Shown here: piece by piece, positions 14,888 to 19,489 of the stretch
Position numbering within the stretch: the first letter of the stretch is position 1
Layout: each line of letters opens with the position of its first letter
Source of the DNA: CAYLHF01 sp964383365
GTDB lineage: Bacteria; Bacteroidota; Rhodothermia; Rhodothermales; UBA10348
Direction: 5' to 3'
DNA: 19,489 bases
NCBI GenBank assembly: GCA_964383365.1
Contig: CAYLHF010000045.1
Location: forward strand, 1-19,489
Notes under the pieces: model-generated
What the model saw: the letters and a program-made list of their open reading frames with translations, nothing else
Database searches by the model: none
What the model was told of the DNA's origin: nothing
Program-made: the position numbers and the translations under genes

Positions 14888-16162
14888 TCATAGCCGGTCG
14901 AGTTCTTCGCGGATGACAGCCCGGATAAACTCCGTATTGCGCCAGTACGTCAGCTTCCTGCCGTTCACGAAAAGCGTGGGGGTGGAGTTGAGATGGGTGG
15001 CGCGGCCGTGACTGATATCACTTTTAATGCGAGACGTTGTTTCCGGCCGCGCCATACACGCGGTGAACGCCTGAACGTCCCATCCTCGCTGTGTGGCCAG
15101 ACGACGGTAGAGCGACGATCCGAGGGAGACCTGATTGCGAAACAGATCATCGTGAAATGTCCAGAAGTCTCCAAACTCCTGCGAACATACCCCGGCGCGC
15201 GCCGCATCACCGGCTAGCGCATGGAGTTGGGAGGCCATATCCACGTTGATGGTCTTGTCTAGCGGATAGTTCATGAACACCAGCTTCACGTCGTTCCGGA
15301 ATTCGTAGAGCGTCGGTCGAAGATGGGCCGCCGACTCTTTGCAGGCCGGACACTGGAAGTCTGCGAATTCAACGATCGTGATGGCCGCATCCGGATTGCC
15401 CCACACGGCTGCTGTAGAATCGGTCGTCACCTCAATCGGCGGCTGACGAAAATGCGAGTTCATCGCCAGTTTCTCGTTGAAATTACTCGGCCCCTTGAGC
15501 TGCTTCTCGTAATTCCTTGCGAGAGAAAATCCCACGCCGAAGAAGATGATCAGGACGAGCGCGACAGTGCCCGTTTTGGGCGCAAAGAGAAGGTCGGAGT
15601 CTTTCCCTCGAAGAGCCGAGAAGTACTGTCCCAGATGAAATTTCCATTGCCCGGTTTTCAGCTTTAATCCGGCCGGAAGCGTAAACATGAGACCGAGGTT
15701 TGCCGCATACATCCCCACGCACACGGGACACAATACGCCCAGCGTATAAAGGTTGAAGGCTTTCCAGACCGAGAAGAGAACACTTCCGATACTCAGCACC
15801 CAGGCGGCGCTCACGAAAGCGGCCGTATTCGCTCTGTTCTTCGACACGACGCCCGAGACGGCCGCCAGCCCGGCAAAGACATAGAAAATCATCCCCCAGA
15901 CGGCTACCGGGATGCCAAACATACGGGCATAGCTCGATCCCTGAGCCAGATCACAGTTGATCCAGTCGTTGACCGAACATCCACTCGACTCGACGATACC
16001 CGCCGACGCAATCGTGAACGTCAAATTGGTTGCATAAAGCGAAAGCGCGGCACCGATGACGCTCAGGACCACGGCCACCCACAGGGCCGTCGTGTTCAGT
16101 TCCGGTTGATGTGCACGACGGGCGCGATCCCTTTTCTTGTTCTTTTTCGACGATGAAGCCAT
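14888..16162 (-). CDS. VKOR-DsbA fusion, periplasmic disulfide-bond forming enzyme
   Basis: A 424-residue fusion. Residues about 24-165 form a four-helix vitamin K epoxide reductase domain with loop cysteines C62 and C70 and the quinone-proximal pair C145-P-V-C148. A further hydrophobic span near 198-214 leads to a DsbA-like thioredoxin domain (about 243-424) with active site C271-P-A-C274, FADFQCPAC, and the cis-proline loop STPTLFVNG near the C terminus. In the bacterial VKOR system the thioredoxin partner oxidises secreted proteins and passes electrons through VKOR to quinone, replacing DsbB. Here both parts are in one chain. A very basic N terminus (KKNKKRDRARR) fits a cytoplasmic N end. 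The gene lies downstream of the sialidase-like lipoprotein, separated by a terminator-like hairpin, and upstream of the CYTH gene. Confidence 0.93.
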   Translation of the reverse strand: MASSSKKNKKRDRARRAHQPELNTTALWVAVVLSVIGAALSLYATNLTFTIASAGIVESSGCSVNDWINCDLAQGSSYARMFGIPVAVWGMIFYVFAGLAAVSGVVSKNRANTAAFVSAAWVLSIGSVLFSVWKAFNLYTLGVLCPVCVGMYAANLGLMFTLPAGLKLKTGQWKFHLGQYFSALRGKDSDLLFAPKTGTVALVLIIFFGVGFSLARNYEKQLKGPSNFNEKLAMNSHFRQPPIEVTTDSTAAVWGNPDAAITIVEFADFQCPACKESAAHLRPTLYEFRNDVKLVFMNYPLDKTINVDMASQLHALAGDAARAGVCSQEFGDFWTFHDDLFRNQVSLGSSLYRRLATQRGWDVQAFTACMARPETTSRIKSDISHGRATHLNSTPTLFVNGRKLTYWRNTEFIRAVIREELDRL

Positions 16163-16200
16163 TGGGTATCGATTGTTGTTAGTCCTGAAAAAATAATTCT

Positions 16201-16219
16201 GAGGCGAGTGCCTCTTTTT
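16201..16219. terminator. Hairpin downstream of the sialidase-like gene
   Basis: GAGGC-GAGT-GCCTC (16201-16214) is followed by TTTTT on the plus strand. On the minus strand the same stem is followed by AGAATTATTTTTT. It lies 41 bases past the minus-strand stop of the sialidase-like gene and 38 bases before the VKOR-DsbA start, so it probably ends the first transcript and separates the two units. Confidence 0.5.
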
Positions 16220-16259
16220 GTTCGACTGCTATTGTGATGACGTCACCAAGCATCATTAT

Positions 16260-17639
16260 CTACATGGAATGTTCCCGGCCGGGCCCGGATACGACCGCCG
16301 ACGCTATGTCGTGATCGAGGGCTCTCGTCCAGACGGAAACAATCCTTCCGTCCGTCAAGCGCATAATTCTCGGATATCCGGCGGCCCGGGACGCAGCAAT
16401 ATCAGCGATCTTGAACCGGGAAGATACCGATCCATCCGCTCCTACTTCTCTCATCCAGAGACCTTTTTCTATCCAGGAAACCACAGCACGCGCGGGCGAG
16501 ACCATCGTCAGGCTGACTCTTCCGACGGGCTCACCATCAGAAATCATGGTACCGGATCCAAACGAGACTCCATCATCGAGAGAAAACGCCATCCTGATCT
16601 GCGGCGCACCCGCTCGCCCCGTCACACCTCCGCCCATCGTGTACCATGCGATCGCTACCGCTTCTCCCTGACTCGCCAGCGCGGGTCCATTCACCGGGCA
16701 GGCATTAATCTGCCAGGAATCGCCCGAGAGCAGTCGCGGTTCGGACCACTCACCGTGCTCATGGCGGACCGTATGAATGTCGCGCACCTCATCCATGGAT
16801 CGATTCCGGTAGGCAGCGACGAGCGCTCCCGTTTCCGTCGCCAGAATAGTATTGGGGCAGCAGTCACACGTCCGCTCGTCTAGTACGTGTTCGGCGCTCC
16901 GGGTTCCATCCCAAAAAACCGTTCGGCTCCGTAGTGTCATCTCCTTGTTATCATCAGCGAATTTTCGACCATCGAGCCATATCCCCTCAAAACCTCCTTC
17001 AACAGGAGCAAAAGCCGCAAATCCATGCTCCGTTGCCGAATCATCGTCGTGCAGCCAGATAGGATCGGTCCAACGCGCTCCTGCGTCTCCAGACAAAGAG
17101 ACACGAACCCCGTAAGCGTAACGCCCATGACCATTCGCTTCGAGCCAATGCGCAATCATATGGCCATCCTGACCCACAGTGAGCGACGGAACATCGGCCC
17201 AGTTCACAAACCACTCGGCACCCGACGAGATAACGTGCGGATCACTCCATACGTCATTAACGGCATCAAACACCGAGAATACGAGGCGATGTCGCCGCGG
17301 CTTTTCATCCGGCGCAGACAGTCGCTCGACCCACGAAGCATACACCGTTCCGTCCGGTGCCCGCGTCAGCAGAGGCTCTCCGGCTGGCCTCGATGACGGA
17401 ATCTCCACGGGATCGACACGCCAATCGGCCGTCGATATAGACGCCTCCGGAACCACAGAGGATGCCACGGCTTCCGTTGTAGAACGTTGCCCGGCGCCTT
17501 CGCTCCTTCCCGAAGGCGATCCACACCCGGCACTGGCCAAGAGTAGCCACACCGACAAAATCGCGTGCACAAACCCGGGGAAGAGTTCCAAAAAGTGTAT
17601 AAAGCGAACCGGATTCAACTTCTGAATTATATGTAGCAA
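16260..17639 (-). CDS. BNR/sialidase-like beta-propeller lipoprotein
   Basis: A 459-residue exported protein. The lipobox LLASAGC with Cys39 is preceded by a long n-region; a GTG at 17570 (giving HAILSVWLLLASAGC after the start) is a more typical signal and a likely alternative start. Repeated blades follow the pattern of BNR/sialidase propellers: PDGTVYASWVER, RVSLSGDAGARWTDP, MAFSLDDGVSFGSG and TDGRIVSVWTR. They include two Asp-box-like S.D.G..W/F turns (about residues 180 and 348). The arginine triad needed for true sialidase activity is not evident, so catalysis is doubtful. A CDCC motif occurs at about residues 262-265, and a further C lies at NACPVNG near 316; adjacent cysteines are unusual in a propeller and may bind metal or form disulfides, which fits the disulfide-forming VKOR-DsbA gene directly downstream. 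Function is unknown. Confidence 0.75.
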   Translation of the reverse strand: MLHIIQKLNPVRFIHFLELFPGFVHAILSVWLLLASAGCGSPSGRSEGAGQRSTTEAVASSVVPEASISTADWRVDPVEIPSSRPAGEPLLTRAPDGTVYASWVERLSAPDEKPRRHRLVFSVFDAVNDVWSDPHVISSGAEWFVNWADVPSLTVGQDGHMIAHWLEANGHGRYAYGVRVSLSGDAGARWTDPIWLHDDDSATEHGFAAFAPVEGGFEGIWLDGRKFADDNKEMTLRSRTVFWDGTRSAEHVLDERTCDCCPNTILATETGALVAAYRNRSMDEVRDIHTVRHEHGEWSEPRLLSGDSWQINACPVNGPALASQGEAVAIAWYTMGGGVTGRAGAPQIRMAFSLDDGVSFGSGTMISDGEPVGRVSLTMVSPARAVVSWIEKGLWMREVGADGSVSSRFKIADIAASRAAGYPRIMRLTDGRIVSVWTRALDHDIASAVVSGPGREHSM

Positions 17640-17705
17640 CGATCATGTCCGAGTAAAGACACCATCATCCCGGACGAAAAAGGATGTGTGCCGCCAATAT
17701 AAGAC

Positions 17706-17724
17706 CGGTTTCAAAATCAAACCG
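17706..17724. promoter_or_regulatory. Inverted repeat upstream of the Fic fusion gene
   Basis: CGGTTT-CAAAATC-AAACCG has perfect 6-base arms around 7 bases. It lies in the 208-base gap between the sialidase-like gene (minus) and the Fic fusion (plus), just before the 24-bp repeats. It could be an operator or a hairpin. Confidence 0.4.
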
Positions 17725-17742
17725 ACCGCGTATCCAGAATAC

Positions 17743-17814
17743 GCTATTTTTTGTACACAGAAATGAGCTATTTATTGTCCACCGATAAAAGCTATATATT
17801 GCCCAATCGAGATA
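17743..17814 (+). repeat. Three direct repeats at exact 24-bp spacing, candidate operator
   Basis: Three copies of a 14-base core start at 17743, 17767 and 17791: GCTATTTTTTGTAC, GCTATTTATTGTCC and GCTATATATTGCCC. Each is followed by a 10-base A/C-rich spacer, so the period is exactly 24 bp. The array ends 33 bases before the ATG of the AbiEi-like-Fic gene, where a promoter and operator would lie. The TATTG/TATATTG cores also resemble Bacteroidota promoter -33/-7 elements, with 17 bases between copies two and three. Binding by the gene's own N-terminal winged helix is inference. Confidence 0.6.
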
Positions 17815-17847
17815 CCTTCATTCTATCCGTGTCATCTGACCGGAACG

Positions 17848-19380
17848 ATGCCAAAACCAACCGACAAACTAGCGAGATCACTCGAACTCCTGCGCAGACT
17901 GCAGGATGAGGGAAAGATAGCCCTGGCCTCATCGTGCTTTCCAGAAACAGACCGCATACGGTTGGAACGATCGGGGTTCATCTTGCGCATCATGAAGGGG
18001 TGGTATATCGCCCAAAGTCCAGATACCCAACCGGGAGAAAGCACCCCCTGGTATACGGCATACTGGACATTTTGTAGCCAATATCTGGAGGCTCGATTCG
18101 GCTCCATGTGGTGCCTTTCCCCAGCGCATTCGCTGCTTATCCACGCCGGAAACTGGTCAGTACCCAACCAGCTAACGGTGCGAGCACCCCGAGGAAGAAA
18201 CAAGCCGACAACGTTCCCTCATGAGACATCGATACTGGAATTGCGGATAGAAATTCCTTCGAACAACGAGCTTCAGGTCGTCCACGGAATGAGAGTGTAT
18301 CCTCTGGAGTCAGCCCTCTGCCGCGTCTCCCCGTCTTTTTTTAGTAACCACGCCGCTGAAGTACGAACCGTGTTGTCGCTTCTAACCGACGCCTCCATGC
18401 TACTGTCTTTACTTCTTGAACGCGGACATACGCGGGCAGCAGGACGAATAGCGGGAGGCCTCAGAAGCATCGGTAAGGACAGAATTGCAGATGATATCAT
18501 GAGTGCGATGCAAACGGCTCTTCATGATGTTCGCGAAATAAACCCATTCGTGCAAACAATCCTCTTCAGAGCGCCCTCGATTCCCCAATCCGCGTATGTT
18601 CACCGAATCCAGATTCTCTGGGAAACGATGCGCCAGGATGTCATGGAACACTTTCAACACAGCACCCGCGTCGCTCCTGATCCCACCATGTATCTCCAAA
18701 CGGTCGAGGACATCTTCTCAACCGATGCTTACCATTCGTTGTCCATTGAAGGTTATCAGGTCAGTACAACATTAATCGAGCGGATAAAATCGGGTAATTG
18801 GGCTCCAGATGAAGATGAATCGGATCGTCAGTATAGAGATCGACTCGCAGCCCGAGGATACTGGCAAGCCTTTCAGAAAGTGAAGGAAAGCGTTCGGTTG
18901 GTTCTAGGCGGAGTAGATGTGGGTAGTCTGTTGGAGGACCACCACGGTGTCTGGTATAGAGAACTTTTCGGACCAAGTGTGACCGCCGGTCTTATTCCTC
19001 CAGCAAGTCTGGCCGGATATCGTACGGGTCAGGTGTTTATCCGGAACTCCCAGCACGTGCCCCTACATCCGGCTGCAGTAAGAGATACCATGCCCGCGCT
19101 TTTCCATCTGATATCCGAGGAACCCGAACCCGCTGTCAGAATCGTTCTGGGACACTTTTTCTTCGTGTACATCCATCCGTATATGGACGGAAATGGACGG
19201 ATGGCTCGATTTCTGATGAATGTATTGATGGCTTCTGGCGGTCTCCCCTGGACGATCATAAAAGTGGAAGACAGAACCCGTTACATGATTTCGTTAGAAC
19301 AGGCCAGCGTTCGTCAAGATATTGTCCCCTTCACGACGTTCATAAGTGACACCATCAGCGCTTCTGAAAATCCCTCCTGA
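17848..19380 (+). CDS. AbiEi-like winged-helix domain fused to a Fic (AMPylase) domain
   Basis: A 510-residue protein. Residues about 1-60 form a winged helix (SLELLRRLQDEGKIAL...RLERSGFILRIMKGWYI), and 60-170 resemble AbiEi-family antitoxins (SPWYTAYW-like segment, WCLSPAHSLLIHAGNWSVP.QLTVRAPRG). Residues about 285-500 are a Fic domain with the catalytic motif HPYMDGNGRMAR at 443-454, complete with H443 and R451/R454. Fic enzymes usually transfer AMP from ATP to a protein hydroxyl. The inhibitory motif [S/T]xxxE[G/N] is present as SLSIEG at 297-302; E301 is 142 residues before the catalytic histidine, the class II arrangement, so the enzyme is predicted to be autoinhibited. The region is AT-richer than the neighbouring metabolic genes, consistent with acquisition. 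The 24-bp repeat array just upstream suggests autoregulation. The target protein is unknown. No separate antitoxin gene is visible beside it. Confidence 0.9.
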   Translation: MPKPTDKLARSLELLRRLQDEGKIALASSCFPETDRIRLERSGFILRIMKGWYIAQSPDTQPGESTPWYTAYWTFCSQYLEARFGSMWCLSPAHSLLIHAGNWSVPNQLTVRAPRGRNKPTTFPHETSILELRIEIPSNNELQVVHGMRVYPLESALCRVSPSFFSNHAAEVRTVLSLLTDASMLLSLLLERGHTRAAGRIAGGLRSIGKDRIADDIMSAMQTALHDVREINPFVQTILFRAPSIPQSAYVHRIQILWETMRQDVMEHFQHSTRVAPDPTMYLQTVEDIFSTDAYHSLSIEGYQVSTTLIERIKSGNWAPDEDESDRQYRDRLAARGYWQAFQKVKESVRLVLGGVDVGSLLEDHHGVWYRELFGPSVTAGLIPPASLAGYRTGQVFIRNSQHVPLHPAAVRDTMPALFHLISEEPEPAVRIVLGHFFFVYIHPYMDGNGRMARFLMNVLMASGGLPWTIIKVEDRTRYMISLEQASVRQDIVPFTTFISDTISASENPS

Positions 19381-19435
19381 TAGACCCGTATTCCGGGAGA
19401 ACTCTCACAGCGCTGACCCTTCCCCTCGAAGACCA

Positions 19436-19489
19436 TCACAGCCCAAATCCGCGTTCAATCGCTCCTTTGATGTCGGGAGGGGTCCATCC
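19436..19489 (-). CDS. 3' end of a gene running off the window
   Basis: On the minus strand the last 54 bases read as 17 codons, GWTPPDIKGAIERGFGL, and then TGA. The frame is open to the window edge and the composition is protein-like. It would be convergent with the Fic fusion gene, with 55 bases between the stops. The fragment is too short to assign a family. Confidence 0.4.
   Translation of the reverse strand, partial: GWTPPDIKGAIERGFGL

Noticed and set aside
1..19489. CRISPR arrays, tRNA or rRNA genes, and insertion sequences
   Set aside because: I saw no regularly spaced array of 20-40 base repeats with unique spacers, no tRNA cloverleaf-like segments, and no transposase frames. The 24-bp array has only three short cores and 10-base spacers, so it is not CRISPR.

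Overview
The window is a dense bacterial chromosomal segment with fairly high GC and little space between genes. No RNA genes, CRISPR arrays, transposases or integrases are recognisable. The mixture suggests a Bacteroidota/Rhodothermota-type marine or environmental bacterium: several Sec/lipobox lipoproteins, a VKOR-DsbA fusion, alternating glycogen genes, and few Shine-Dalgarno sequences (the aquaporin gene is a clear exception). That assignment is an inference from gene content, not a phylogenetic result.

Layout. (1) 23-1574, minus strand: an AT-richer two-gene module of a DNA-polymerase-beta-like nucleotidyltransferase and a winged-helix protein. The genes overlap by 77 nt, and a perfect 19-bp direct repeat (50-68 and 1645-1663) brackets the pair. 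It looks like an acquired toxin-antitoxin or defence-like cassette. (2) 1676-2443, minus: an HSD10-like short-chain dehydrogenase. (3) 2620-6039, plus: a lipoprotein joining a cytochrome-c-like segment to a PHM-type copper monooxygenase domain, then QueE of queuosine synthesis, then a lipoprotein of the endonuclease/exonuclease/phosphatase superfamily whose ATG overlaps the queE stop. (4) 6247-6468: a small HicB-like antitoxin with no visible HicA. (5) 6503-12485: an alpha-glucan block of glgB (minus), glgX (plus) and malQ (minus). These branch, debranch and rearrange glycogen and maltodextrin chains; synthesis and phosphorylase genes are not in the window. (6) 12665-14105: a YaaW/UPF0174-like membrane protein, convergent with an aquaporin-like channel whose second NPA motif lacks the usual arginine. 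(7) 14285-17639, minus: a BNR/sialidase-like lipoprotein, a hairpin terminator candidate, a VKOR-DsbA disulfide-forming fusion, and a CYTH-domain protein. (8) 17848-19380, plus: an AbiEi-antitoxin-like winged-helix region fused to a Fic AMPylase-type domain, preceded by three direct repeats spaced at exactly 24 bp. (9) 19436-19489: the 3' tip of a minus-strand gene leaving the window.

The most promising candidates for something new are the two ends of the window. One is the nucleotidyltransferase/winged-helix cassette inside its 19-bp direct repeat. The other is the AbiEi-like-Fic fusion with its 3 x 24-bp repeat array, which could be a single-polypeptide, self-repressing and self-inhibiting toxin. 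Both recall parts of AbiE-type (type IV) toxin-antitoxin systems. The remaining genes read as ordinary housekeeping or accessory metabolism with a few local oddities. No gene-free stretch exceeds about 215 bases once likely start codons are chosen.
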